From Solicola gregarius (GTDB lineage: Bacteria; Actinomycetota; Actinomycetes; Propionibacteriales; Nocardioidaceae): a DNA stretch of 64,000 bases. Of the stretch, positions 1 through 7,040 are shown in pieces; the first letter of the stretch is position 1; each line of letters begins with the position of its first letter. The stretch is taken from assembly GCF_025790165.1 (NCBI RefSeq), contig NZ_CP094970.1:2728001-2792000 (forward strand), written 5' to 3'. The translations under genes and the position numbers were made by a program. The notes under the pieces were generated by a model. That model had not been told where the DNA came from, did not search any database, and saw only the letters and a program-made list of their open reading frames with translations.

Positions 1-90
1 TCGGTGCCTGTCACCGGGCGAATCGAAATAGGCTGCAAGCGGGGCACCGGGGCCTTCGTAGCGGTGGACCCGGCCGAGATGGTCTGGCAT
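1..90 (-). CDS. Hypothetical protein, N-terminal fragment running off the window
   Basis: From an ATG at 88-90 on the minus strand a reading frame stays open for 30 codons to the window edge. The peptide starts MPDHLGRVHRYEGPG and has the mixed composition of a real protein, but no family is recognised and no strong ribosome-binding site precedes it. It would be divergent from the HTH gene at 232, with the palindrome at 141-167 between the two. Only the N-terminus is visible, so this is a tentative call. Confidence 0.25.
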   Translation of the reverse strand, partial: MPDHLGRVHRYEGPGAPLAAYFDSPGDRHR

Positions 91-140
91 CGCGGCCGGG
101 TCCTACCTGTCGTTGCCTGCTGTGCCCATCGGTGCTCCAG

Positions 141-167
141 TCCGTGATGGATGCCTACCATCACGGA
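141..167. promoter_or_regulatory. Perfect 10-bp inverted repeat, candidate operator
   Basis: Arms tccgtgatgg (141-150) and ccatcacgga (158-167) are exact reverse complements around a 7-nt spacer. The element lies 65 bp upstream of the GTG of the HTH regulator, where an autoregulatory operator would be expected. It lacks the U-tract of a terminator. The left arm recurs at the start codon of the desaturase gene (625-638). Confidence 0.4.
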
Positions 168-231
168 CGTAACTGTACTCCGGATTTACAACACTAGCAA
201 TTCGTTTCTAGTATCTGTTAGCGTCTATCGC

Positions 232-561
232 GTGAGCCACTGGAGCTTCATCACAAACCACGCCCGGGTGCTGTTGTTCATCGCCAACCGCCCGGACGCT
301 CGGCTGCGTGATCTTGCTCTTGCCCTGGACATCACCGAGCGGACCGCGTACGGGATCGTTGCCGATCTGGCCGAAGGGGGCTACATCATCAAGAGGCGCG
401 GTGGTCGCCGGAACACGTACCAGATCCAGGAGGACCTGCCGATGCCCGAGGCCATGGGGCAGAAGCGAACCATCGGCGAGGTGTTGGAGCTCCTGGCGGT
501 CCGCCAAGAATCGTCCGATGAATCCGACGAACCGGGCTCCTCGAAATCGGCGCGAGTCTGA
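232..561 (+). CDS. Winged helix-turn-helix transcriptional regulator
   Basis: Small (109 aa) DNA-binding protein of the MarR-like winged-helix type. The N-terminal SHWSFITNHARVLLFIA followed by LRDLALALDITERTAYGIVADLAEGGYI is the helix-turn-helix core, with a basic wing (KRRGGRRNTYQI). A short acidic tail ends the protein. Actinobacterial relatives are stand-alone regulators of about this length. GTG 232 is preferred because the family aligns from this point; an in-frame ATG at 151 would add 27 unrelated residues and cover the palindrome. The regulator lies 68 bp upstream of the desaturase on the same strand, so control of that gene is plausible. No ligand domain is visible. Confidence 0.7.
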   Translation: MSHWSFITNHARVLLFIANRPDARLRDLALALDITERTAYGIVADLAEGGYIIKRRGGRRNTYQIQEDLPMPEAMGQKRTIGEVLELLAVRQESSDESDEPGSSKSARV

Positions 562-624
562 CGTACTACCCCGCGGCCCCTGGACGGACGGTCCGGGAAC
601 GCTGCATCCCCAACTTCGGAGGGC

Positions 625-638
625 AGTCCGTGATGGAC
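625..638. repeat. Second copy of 14-bp sequence from the upstream palindrome
   Basis: cagtccgtgatgga occurs at 138-151 and again here, where it covers the translation start of the desaturase. The upstream copy supplies the left arm of the palindrome at 141-167. Shared recognition by the HTH regulator encoded between the copies is an inference. Confidence 0.4.
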
Positions 639-1682
639 ACTCAAGAACGACATGTAAGCCTCTACACCAACCTCGCACACGCCGTTCGTGAGAGCGGGCT
701 GCTGCGCCGCCGGTACGCGTACTACTGGAGTCGGATCACTCTCGCCGTGCTCGCATTCGGGCTGATCTGGGCCGGGGTGTTCATGATCGGAAACTCGTGG
801 TTCCAGCTCATCCTTGCGGTTGCGCTCGGCGCCGTCATCACGCAGTTCGGATTCCTCGGCCACGACGGCGCGCACCGGCAGATCTTCGACTCGGCCGCGT
901 GGAACGAGTGGACCTCGCGAGTGCTCGGCGGGGTGTTCGCCGGCCTGAGCCATGGGTGGTGGCGGGCAAAGCACAACCGCCACCATGCGGCGCCGAACCA
1001 GGAAGGGAAGGATCCCGATATCGCTCCGGGAGCATTGGCCTTCACACGTGACGTTGCCGACAGCCGGCAGACCGGATTCGCCGGATGGTTCGTACGACGC
1101 CAGGGCTGGCTGTTCTTTCCGCTGCTGACACTGGAGGGGCTCAACCTCCACGTGGCCAGTGTGCGCACCGTGCTCCAACCGGGTGCGATAAAGCATCAGC
1201 GGGTCGAGGCCGCGCTCGTACTGTCGCGACTCGCGCTGTACGTCGTCGTGCTCTTGATGGTGCTCCCGCTCGGCAAGGCGGCGGCGTTCTTCGCGTTGCA
1301 GATGGCCGTATTCGGTCTGTGCCTCGGCGGATCGTTCGCCCCGAACCACAAGGGAATGCCGATCGTGCCGCCGACCGCACGGATCGACTTCCTGCGCCGG
1401 CAGGTCCTGATGTCTCGCAATATCCGCGGCGGCCCGGTCGTGGACTTTGCGATGGGCGGGCTCAACTACCAGATCGAGCATCACCTCTTCCCGAGCATGC
1501 CGCGCCCCAACCTCAAACACGTTCAGCCCCTCGTACGCAGCTACTGCGAGGACCACGGCATCAGCTACACCGAAGTCGGCCTCCTGCACTCCTATCGCAT
1601 CGTCGTCGACTACCTCAACAACGTTGGCCTCCGCGCCAGGGGGCCGTTCGATTGCCCCCTCGCTCAGCAGCTTCGCAACTAG
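630..1682 (+). CDS. Membrane fatty-acid desaturase (acyl-lipid type)
   Basis: Non-haem diiron desaturase that introduces a double bond into a fatty acyl chain at the membrane. All three histidine boxes are present: HDGAH (residues 78-82), HNRHH (115-119) and QIEHH (281-285); the Gln-initiated third box is typical of front-end or linoleoyl-type desaturases. Hydrophobic segments at about 36-72 and 195-235 flank the boxes. The 350-aa length is normal. GTG 630 or ATG 633 both follow a GGAGGG at 618-623; ATG 633 has the better spacing. The start overlaps a 14-bp repeat shared with the regulator's upstream palindrome, suggesting control by the gene at 232. Electron donor partners are not encoded nearby. 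Confidence 0.9.
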   Translation: MMDTQERHVSLYTNLAHAVRESGLLRRRYAYYWSRITLAVLAFGLIWAGVFMIGNSWFQLILAVALGAVITQFGFLGHDGAHRQIFDSAAWNEWTSRVLGGVFAGLSHGWWRAKHNRHHAAPNQEGKDPDIAPGALAFTRDVADSRQTGFAGWFVRRQGWLFFPLLTLEGLNLHVASVRTVLQPGAIKHQRVEAALVLSRLALYVVVLLMVLPLGKAAAFFALQMAVFGLCLGGSFAPNHKGMPIVPPTARIDFLRRQVLMSRNIRGGPVVDFAMGGLNYQIEHHLFPSMPRPNLKHVQPLVRSYCEDHGISYTEVGLLHSYRIVVDYLNNVGLRARGPFDCPLAQQLRN

Positions 1683-1711
1683 AGCCGGTGCCGACCCGGG
1701 TGCGAGCGACA

Positions 1712-2131
1712 TCATCGTCGACGGAGCGTTGATCGTCCGAGTTCAGCAAGTGCAGCGACGACGCCGAGGCCGGACGCCGAACCCACGAAGAGCAGGGCCG
1801 CTCCAATGGGCCACAAGCTTGCCCCGGCCTGGCACGGGTCCTCGACTGTCGCCGCGCCGAAGGACCACAGGACGGTGAGGCAGCAGACGCACGAAGCCGC
1901 TGCCGACCAGGCATGCCCGTGCCACGCCGCAACAGCGACGACAACGATCAGCCCGAGGGCGAGGACGACGACCTGCCATGATTCGTACGGACCGCTGCAC
2001 CGCGCTCCGTGTGGTGAGCGGGATATCTGGGCGTGCCAACCCAGGAGCAATAGATACATCGCCGCGGTTGCCGCTGTCGTGCCGGCTACCCAGATGCAGC
2101 CCACGAGGTGGCGGGCGTCGTGATCGGTCAT
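1712..2131 (-). CDS. Small integral membrane protein, function unknown
   Basis: 139-aa protein with about four hydrophobic segments (roughly residues 9-29, 50-66, 72-92 and 104-124) separated by short loops, and several cysteines around the second hairpin (CVCC). No family is recognised. It is convergent with the desaturase, leaving a 29-bp gap, and divergent from the DUF5946 gene. The chosen ATG gives MTDHDARHLVG; an upstream ATG at 2167 would add 12 residues. Neither start has a good ribosome-binding site. Function is not inferred. Confidence 0.55.
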   Translation of the reverse strand: MTDHDARHLVGCIWVAGTTAATAAMYLLLLGWHAQISRSPHGARCSGPYESWQVVVLALGLIVVVAVAAWHGHAWSAAASCVCCLTVLWSFGAATVEDPCQAGASLWPIGAALLFVGSASGLGVVAALAELGRSTLRRR

Positions 2132-2336
2132 GGGTTTGAGCGTGGGCGAGGACGTCGGCAGGCGCATGAGTACGCAGACTCATATCGGCATGACCGCACG
2201 GAGCGCGCAGCCGCTCCCGCAACCGGGACTATCTCCGGAACTCAGCGTGGTAAGGGAAACGTCATCCCCTGGATGCCGCTCTCCTGCACATCGCTTGCGC
2301 TCGTACGAGACGAGCGTCCCGTCGTACGGTGACGCC

Positions 2337-2777
2337 ATGGAGTTTGAGGCCTGCGGTGAGTGCGGGGCAACGGGTCGTTGGGGGACGTGCGAGCAGCTGT
2401 TCCATGTCCTGCTTGCGCTGGATCATGAACGACGCCAACCGTGGGCCGCGTACCACTCTGTCAACGTGGCCTGCTATCTGCTCCAGCATCCGTCGCTGGC
2501 GAGTCGCGAGGTACTGGCCGGCCAATGGAGCATCGTCGCCATCTTCGTCGATGAGGGCCTGGAGGCCGTGCATACGTTGACCGCACGCGCCGTTCGGCGG
2601 AACAACTGCCGCGCGAGCGGTCGCGCCGAGATCGTCGGTCGACCAGCGCCGCAGGCGGTCCGCCCCGTTGGCGCAACCATCGAGGATGTCTCGGTCGATG
2701 GCAGCTTCCCGGCGACCGGATACGAAGGCCGCATTCGTTTGTGGGCAGACGCAACCGCAACGGCGCGCGCCAGCTGA
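2337..2777 (+). CDS. DUF5946-like protein
   Basis: 146-aa soluble protein. The N-terminus carries an ECGATG element and a conserved-looking segment running from the LFHVLLALDHE region through HSVNVACYLLQHPS, matching my memory of the DUF5946 family, found in actinobacteria and of unknown function. The ATG is chosen because family similarity begins there; the frame stays open 207 bp upstream without a recognisable domain. Weak upstream Shine-Dalgarno. It stands 63 bp before the phosphatase gene on the same strand. Confidence 0.6.
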   Translation: MEFEACGECGATGRWGTCEQLFHVLLALDHERRQPWAAYHSVNVACYLLQHPSLASREVLAGQWSIVAIFVDEGLEAVHTLTARAVRRNNCRASGRAEIVGRPAPQAVRPVGATIEDVSVDGSFPATGYEGRIRLWADATATARAS

Positions 2778-2840
2778 CTGCTCGATCGCGACCCGGCAGG
2801 CGAGGTCAGCCGATCCTCGGGTCAGCGATCGGGTGCGAGG

Positions 2841-3383
2841 ATGGGCGGCGTGCTGTTGTTGGTGCGACACGCGATGCCGCTGGCGACAAAGGCGGCTCCG
2901 TCGGGCGCCTGGGCATTGACTGCCGATGGGCGGGCGGCGGCTCGGCAGCTGCGCGCGCGTTTCCCCGCCGGTGCACATCTGACAGCGAGCTGCGAGCGCA
3001 AAGCGTGGGAGACGGTCGGCGGGACGGACACCCATGTAGAGCGAGATGCCCGTTTTGATGAGATCGCCCGGACTGGTGAGCCCTGGGGCGGCGACTTCCT
3101 GCGCCTGCGGCGGCGCTATGTCGAAGGAGTGAGGCATGCCGGCTGGGAGTCGCACGAGGACGCGGCGGGGAGGTTCCACGCCGGTGTCGTCGCCGCCCAA
3201 GATCGATACCGCGACCGGGCGATCGTGATCGGGACACACGGGATGGTGCTCACCAACTGGCTCGTCAGCATCGGCGTAGTCTCGACTGCCGATGCGGGCG
3301 GGTTCTGGTCCGACCTGGGCTTTCCCGACTGCATCGAGGTCGACACCGTTGGCGCATCGTGGCGACGGTGCCTCATCGTCTAG
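2841..3383 (+). CDS. Histidine phosphatase family protein (phosphoglycerate-mutase fold)
   Basis: 180-aa cytoplasmic protein starting with the histidine-phosphatase signature LLLVRHAMP (the LVRHG-type motif with Ala replacing Gly after the catalytic His). A second His in VIGTHGMVL (around residue 134) is in the expected place for the other catalytic histidine, and an Arg/Glu-rich middle segment follows the family pattern. Substrate cannot be predicted; relatives act on phosphosugars, nucleotides or cofactors. ATG 2841 and GTG 2850 are both possible starts. An orphan between small genes. Confidence 0.8.
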   Translation: MGGVLLLVRHAMPLATKAAPSGAWALTADGRAAARQLRARFPAGAHLTASCERKAWETVGGTDTHVERDARFDEIARTGEPWGGDFLRLRRRYVEGVRHAGWESHEDAAGRFHAGVVAAQDRYRDRAIVIGTHGMVLTNWLVSIGVVSTADAGGFWSDLGFPDCIEVDTVGASWRRCLIV

Positions 3384-3446
3384 CCGGCGTGGCGCGTTGT
3401 GGTCACGGACGTACGAATCTGGGGACATATCCTCTCGTCATGCTCA

Positions 3447-3670
3447 AGACGCGCCTCGATCTCGACCGACGACGCCGTGCTGGTACGCGAGGAGTCGATC
3501 ATCGCGGGCGTACAGCTGCTCCTCGAGCACACGGGCCCGGTCGTCGAGCCCTCGGCGGCCCTCGGTGTGGCTGCCGTCTTGGAGGACCCCGAGCGAAACC
3601 TGTGCGGGGACGAGGCGGGCGTACCCGTTGCCGCGCTCCTCGGGCACGACGATCAGTCGTTGGATACTCC
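3447..3670 (+). pseudogene. C-terminal remnant of a threonine/serine dehydratase-type PLP enzyme
   Basis: A translated stretch containing DDAVLVREESIIAGVQLL, then LLEHTGPVVEPSAALGVAA and LEDPERNLCG, matches the C-terminal part of the catalytic domain of fold-type II PLP enzymes such as threonine dehydratase, where VLV-DE-I--A---L and EPSGA-G-AALL are characteristic. The catalytic lysine region and the N-terminal two thirds are absent and the frame runs into unrelated sequence after GHDDQSL. The only start codons in this frame (GTG 3399) or the ATG at 3440 (another frame) do not give a complete protein. This is a decayed gene fragment, consistent with the accessory look of this segment. Confidence 0.5.
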
Positions 3671-4131
3671 TAGTTCATGTAGCTCGCGAGGCCGAGCCAG
3701 GAGAAGCCGAGCTGGATGTCGGGTTCCTCGTTGGGGTCGACCCAGGGAACCTGCTCCTTCTTCTGCAGGTAGTGACTCGGTACGGGCGTGATCGGTGCTG
3801 GCGCCTCACCACTGAGCGCACCCTGCACGGCATCGACGAACCGGCTCGCACCCTTCGCATTGAACTTGCCGTCCAACACGGCCTGGCGCTGGCGCGGGTC
3901 GGCTCCCACCGCGACGTGGACCACGGTGTTCGACCCCTGGCTCTCGGTCGCGATGACGTAGATCTTCCGGTTCGACATCTTCGCCTTTTCCATGGCCACC
4001 AACTTCTGGCCTTCGTTGTGTACGGCGAGGATGTCCATGTTCTTGATGTTCTGCACAACGCCGAGTGCCGCCTGGAATGCTGCGGGAGCGGGCGCCTCGA
4101 CGGTCAACGAATTCTGGCGGATTGCCTTCAC
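3670..4131 (-). CDS. Hypothetical protein, 153 aa
   Basis: Soluble protein without signal peptide or membrane segment. It begins VKAIRQNSLTVEAPAPAAF, has alternating beta-like segments (KIYVIATESQ, TVVHVAVGAD) in the middle and a proline-rich tail (APITPVPSHYLQKKEQVPW). I do not recognise the family. GTG 4131 is preferred because GGAG at 4138-4141 is well spaced from it; GTG 4137 is too close. It is convergent with the PLP-enzyme remnant and divergent from the reductase at 4333. Confidence 0.5.
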   Translation of the reverse strand: MKAIRQNSLTVEAPAPAAFQAALGVVQNIKNMDILAVHNEGQKLVAMEKAKMSNRKIYVIATESQGSNTVVHVAVGADPRQRQAVLDGKFNAKGASRFVDAVQGALSGEAPAPITPVPSHYLQKKEQVPWVDPNEEPDIQLGFSWLGLASYMN

Positions 4132-4332
4132 GGTCACTCCGGAGTTCGACAGCAGGATTCCAGGAAATTACCAGGGCATCCATATACGAGGGTCCTCGGG
4201 CACGCGCTCGTCGGCATCCGCTGCAACGCCGCAGTCCTGTCACCGGGACGAACATGTCGACGTGGAAACGACCGCTGAATCCGCCCGGGCCGGCCCGTCT
4301 ACCTGGTGACTGACGAGAGAGCGGAGACAGGA

Positions 4333-4923
4333 ATGCAGGATCTGAAGCCGCAGATCGCGGCGGGGAAGGTGCACTGGGCTTTCATGATGTCTTTGGACGG
4401 GTTCGTAGCCGGCCCAGGCCACTCGATGGACTTCATGGCGGGCACAACCACCCGAGATGGTCTGCTCAGTGAATACGTCGAAGCGACCGGCGCGATTCTC
4501 GCCGGGCGCGACGGCTACGACAGCACCACCGGCATCACTCCGTACGGGGGAGCGTGGGACGGGCCGATCTTCGTGCTTACCCATCATCCCGAGGATGCAC
4601 GTCAGAAGGATGGCTTCACCATCCTTAGCTGCCCGGTGGACGAGGCTGTGCGTATCGGTCTAGCAGCGGCGCAGGGGAAGAACCTCCAGGTCCACTCGCC
4701 CACCATCGGACGGCAACTGCTTCAACGGGGCCTCATCGACGAGATCGATATACACATCGCGCCGGTCCTGCTCGGTGACGGCGTCCGACTTTACGATGCG
4801 CCCGGAGGCGAGATCGTGCATCTCCAACGTGACGGGACTGAACCCACGCTTGCTGCCGACCTTCGGTACCGACCGTCGACGACTGCCGCCGTGAACACCC
4901 CGCGGAATGCGAGTCCGATGTAG
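4333..4923 (+). CDS. Dihydrofolate reductase family protein (RibD C-terminal type)
   Basis: 196-aa NADPH-binding reductase-like protein. The N-terminal VHWAFMMSLDGFVAGPGHSMDF and later GRDGYDS, GPIFVLTHH and GRQLLQRGLIDEIDIHIAPVLLGDGVRLY are hallmarks of the RibD C-terminal/DHFR-like fold. Such stand-alone proteins are common in actinobacteria and mostly of unknown substrate; a role in folate synthesis should not be assumed. ATG 4333 is chosen because GGAG at 4323-4326 is correctly spaced; an upstream in-frame GTG at 4306 has no such site. A related gene follows at 5389. Confidence 0.85.
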   Translation: MQDLKPQIAAGKVHWAFMMSLDGFVAGPGHSMDFMAGTTTRDGLLSEYVEATGAILAGRDGYDSTTGITPYGGAWDGPIFVLTHHPEDARQKDGFTILSCPVDEAVRIGLAAAQGKNLQVHSPTIGRQLLQRGLIDEIDIHIAPVLLGDGVRLYDAPGGEIVHLQRDGTEPTLAADLRYRPSTTAAVNTPRNASPM

Positions 4924-5388
4924 CGGCCGTCGCAGTCAGCAGAAAGTCAGCGCACGCTGGCCGGTGAACGGTCGCCCTACGCCAACCACGGTCACTACGG
5001 TGCCAGGCGCGCACCACCTGGGGCGTGATCGCGACCAAGGCAAGTCGACCAGACTCGCCATACGAAGCCGCATGTTCCGACGACATGTCTCGGCCCACGG
5101 CTCGCCGATGTTTGTGCTCTCGGTGAGATACGAGCCCGGCCAAGGTTGTCTTGAAGCGGCAGGTCTTCATGGATCTGTGTCACTACCTGCTTGGCGTTCC
5201 GCCTAGGAGATTGATGGTGCGTCCGCCGGACCGCCAAGCGAGGACATCGGCATGGCCCGACGTGTCGCTACGCTTGCGATGCGCGAGCCGTCTGCGTCCC
5301 CCGGAACTCGCCAACACGCGGAACTGCGCGATGCATCCGATCGAAGAGTTGGCGATTCGTGGGGCGCGCATTGAAGGAGACCAACGAG
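4924..5388. other. 465-bp stretch without a recognisable gene
   Basis: No reading frame here shows convincing domain content, start site or coding bias on either strand. Two related reductase genes flank it. It may contain the promoter of the 5389 gene and decayed sequence. Nothing specific is supported. Confidence 0.5.
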
Positions 5389-5958
5389 ATGAGACCACTT
5401 CGATACTCGATCAACGTCACGCTTGACGGATGCTGCCATCACGAGGCCGGGCTCCCGCCGGACGAGGAGTCGATGCGGTACTGGACAGATGCGATGGCAC
5501 GCGCCGATGCTCTGCTATTCGGCCGGGTGACCTACGAGATGATGGAGTCGGCGTGGCGGAAGCCGGCCACGGGCACGTGGCCCGACTGGATGGGTGAGTG
5601 GGAGGTCCCGTTCGCCGAGACCATCGACCGGGCGAAGAAGTACGTTGTGTCGAGCACGCTGGGCGGCGCCGATTGGAACGCCGAACTGGTGCGAGGGGAT
5701 TTGGGGCAAGCAGTTCAGCGGCTCAAGCAGGAACCAGGCGAGAGCCTGTACGTCGGCGGCGTGACGCTCCCCCTGGCGTTGGCAGATCTGGGACTGATCG
5801 ACGAGTACGAGTTCCTCGTACAGCCGGTCCTCGCCGGACACGGACCGACGCTGCTCGCCGGTCTGCACGAGCGCATCCAGCTCGAGCTCGTGGATCGCCG
5901 GGAGTTCCGGTCGGGAGCGGTCGCCCTGCGATACCGACCCGCGCGAGTAACGGCCTGA
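5389..5958 (+). CDS. Dihydrofolate reductase family protein, second paralogue
   Basis: 189-aa RibD C-terminal/DHFR-fold protein. Evidence: YSINVTLDGCCHHE at the N-terminus, ADALLFGRVTYEMME, the KKYVVSSTL strand, GESLYVGGVTLPLALADLGLIDEYEFLVQPVLAGHGPTLL. ATG 5389 is preceded by aaggaga at 5374-5380. It is paralogous to the 4333 gene but only distantly similar, so tandem duplication is ancient or the two were acquired separately. Substrate unknown; NAD(P)H-dependent reduction is inferred from the fold. The coding sequence ends about 200 bp before tRNA-Phe. Confidence 0.85.
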   Translation: MRPLRYSINVTLDGCCHHEAGLPPDEESMRYWTDAMARADALLFGRVTYEMMESAWRKPATGTWPDWMGEWEVPFAETIDRAKKYVVSSTLGGADWNAELVRGDLGQAVQRLKQEPGESLYVGGVTLPLALADLGLIDEYEFLVQPVLAGHGPTLLAGLHERIQLELVDRREFRSGAVALRYRPARVTA

Positions 5959-6154
5959 CACCGTTCGTTCGTCCTGGCACGTTGGCCGCTCCCGAAGTAC
6001 CGCCATTTCAGGGCCACCTGCAACGCGTGCAGAAGCCAGTCCTGATCGACCTCGAACACTGGCCGCACCATGCGGTCGTCCCCGGAATGCATCAAGAGTC
6101 TGACGGGGGTCACTGAGGGGAGTGGCGATCGGGACTTTGGCCCGGAATTCTGGG

Positions 6155-6228
6155 TGGCCAGGGCCGGGATCGAACCGGCGACCTTCCGCTTTTCAGGCGG
6201 ACGCTCGTACCAACTGAGCTACCTGGCC
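6155..6228 (-). tRNA. tRNA-Phe (GAA)
   Basis: Cloverleaf on the minus strand: acceptor stem GGCCAGG/CCTGGCC, D-stem GCTC/GAGC, anticodon stem TCCGC/GCGGA with loop CTGAAAA (anticodon GAA), T-stem GCCGG/CCGGC with TTCGATC loop, discriminator A. The 3' CCA is not exactly encoded (CCCA follows the discriminator). Confidence 0.95.
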
Positions 6229-6313
6229 GTGTCCGCGGCGCGCGTACGAGCCGGGCGAACGAGTGCCCGGCGGCGGGCCGGGCTCCAGCAAGTATAGGGC
6301 CAACCGTGCCTCC

Positions 6314-6925
6314 CTATGTCGCGGGGACGCGCAGCACGGTGACGGCGAACGAGGCGGCGTCGTCCCAGGGGCGGAGGTCCCAGGTCGCGAAGCGGTGCTC
6401 ACGCGTCAGACCCGCAGTCGCGGCGTCGGCATCGAACTGCGAGAGGGAGTACTCCCGGTCGGTGGCGAAGCCGATCGCGAGGGGGCCATCGGGTCGTACG
6501 TGCGCGCGCAGGTTGGTCAGTACGTCGGCGCCGGTGCCGGCGGCGAGGAACGGCATCACGTTGCCGGCGCAGAGGGCGGCGTCGAACGGCTCGTCGATGC
6601 CCAGAGCGGGCAGGTCGAGGGTGGCAAGGTCTGCGTTGATCCAGGTCGGACCGGGATGGTCGACTCCGGCGGCCTCGATCAGCTCGGGGTCGACATCGAC
6701 GCCGACGACGGTGTGGCCGCGGCGATGGAGCTCCGCACCGAGCCGGCCGGGGCCGCAGCCGGCGTCGAGGATCCGCGAGCCGGGCGCCACGATCGCGTCG
6801 AGGAAGCGTGCCTCACCGGCGAGGTCGACGCCCTCGGCGGCCATCGTGCGGAAGCGTTCGATGTACCACTGCGAGTGGCCGTCTCCGGTCGCGGAGAACC
6901 AGCGGGGCGTGGGCGTGTCAGTCAC
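6314..6925 (-). CDS. Class I SAM-dependent methyltransferase
   Basis: 203-aa methyltransferase. Motif I is SRILDAGCGPGRLGAEL, followed by the acidic end of strand 2 (VVGVDVDPELI), motif for adenine contact (NADLATLDL) and FDAALCAGNVMPFL as motif IV region. The protein has only the Rossmann core, with no substrate domain that would reveal the target. GTG 6925 is preferred because GGAGGAG lies 8 nt upstream; ATG 6949 would place that site inside the gene. It lies downstream of the aminotransferase on the same strand but is separated by a strong hairpin, so it is probably transcribed separately. Confidence 0.85.
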   Translation of the reverse strand: MTDTPTPRWFSATGDGHSQWYIERFRTMAAEGVDLAGEARFLDAIVAPGSRILDAGCGPGRLGAELHRRGHTVVGVDVDPELIEAAGVDHPGPTWINADLATLDLPALGIDEPFDAALCAGNVMPFLAAGTGADVLTNLRAHVRPDGPLAIGFATDREYSLSQFDADAATAGLTREHRFATWDLRPWDDAASFAVTVLRVPAT

Positions 6926-6963
6926 GCGTACATCCTCCTCCATCCCCATGAAACCCCCGTGAG

Positions 6964-7012
6964 CCGCACGTTTCGGCCCCAGAAATCGAGAATCTGGGGC
7001 CGAAACGTGCGG
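6964..7012 (-). terminator. 20-bp perfect intergenic hairpin
   Basis: Arms 6964-6983 and 6993-7012 are perfect 20-bp reverse complements around a 9-nt loop (aatcgagaa). It sits 29 bp after the stop of the aminotransferase. There is no poly-U run, as is common for actinobacterial hairpin terminators. It belongs to a set of long intergenic hairpins in this window. Confidence 0.7.
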
Positions 7013-7040
7013 CCCAGCGGGGCTGTTGCCCGGCGAACGG

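Noticed and set aside
3670-4137. Assignment of this protein to a known lipid-binding family
   Set aside because: No signature residue pattern could be identified; left as hypothetical.
4333-5958. Trimethoprim-type or folate dihydrofolate reductases
   Set aside because: These are RibD C-terminal-like proteins; active folate reductase residues are not conserved.
5715-6113. Minus-strand frame between the second reductase and tRNA-Phe with a plausible looking N-terminus
   Set aside because: Most of it is antisense to the reductase gene and no family or ribosome-binding site supports it; the first 50 codons remain only a faint possibility.
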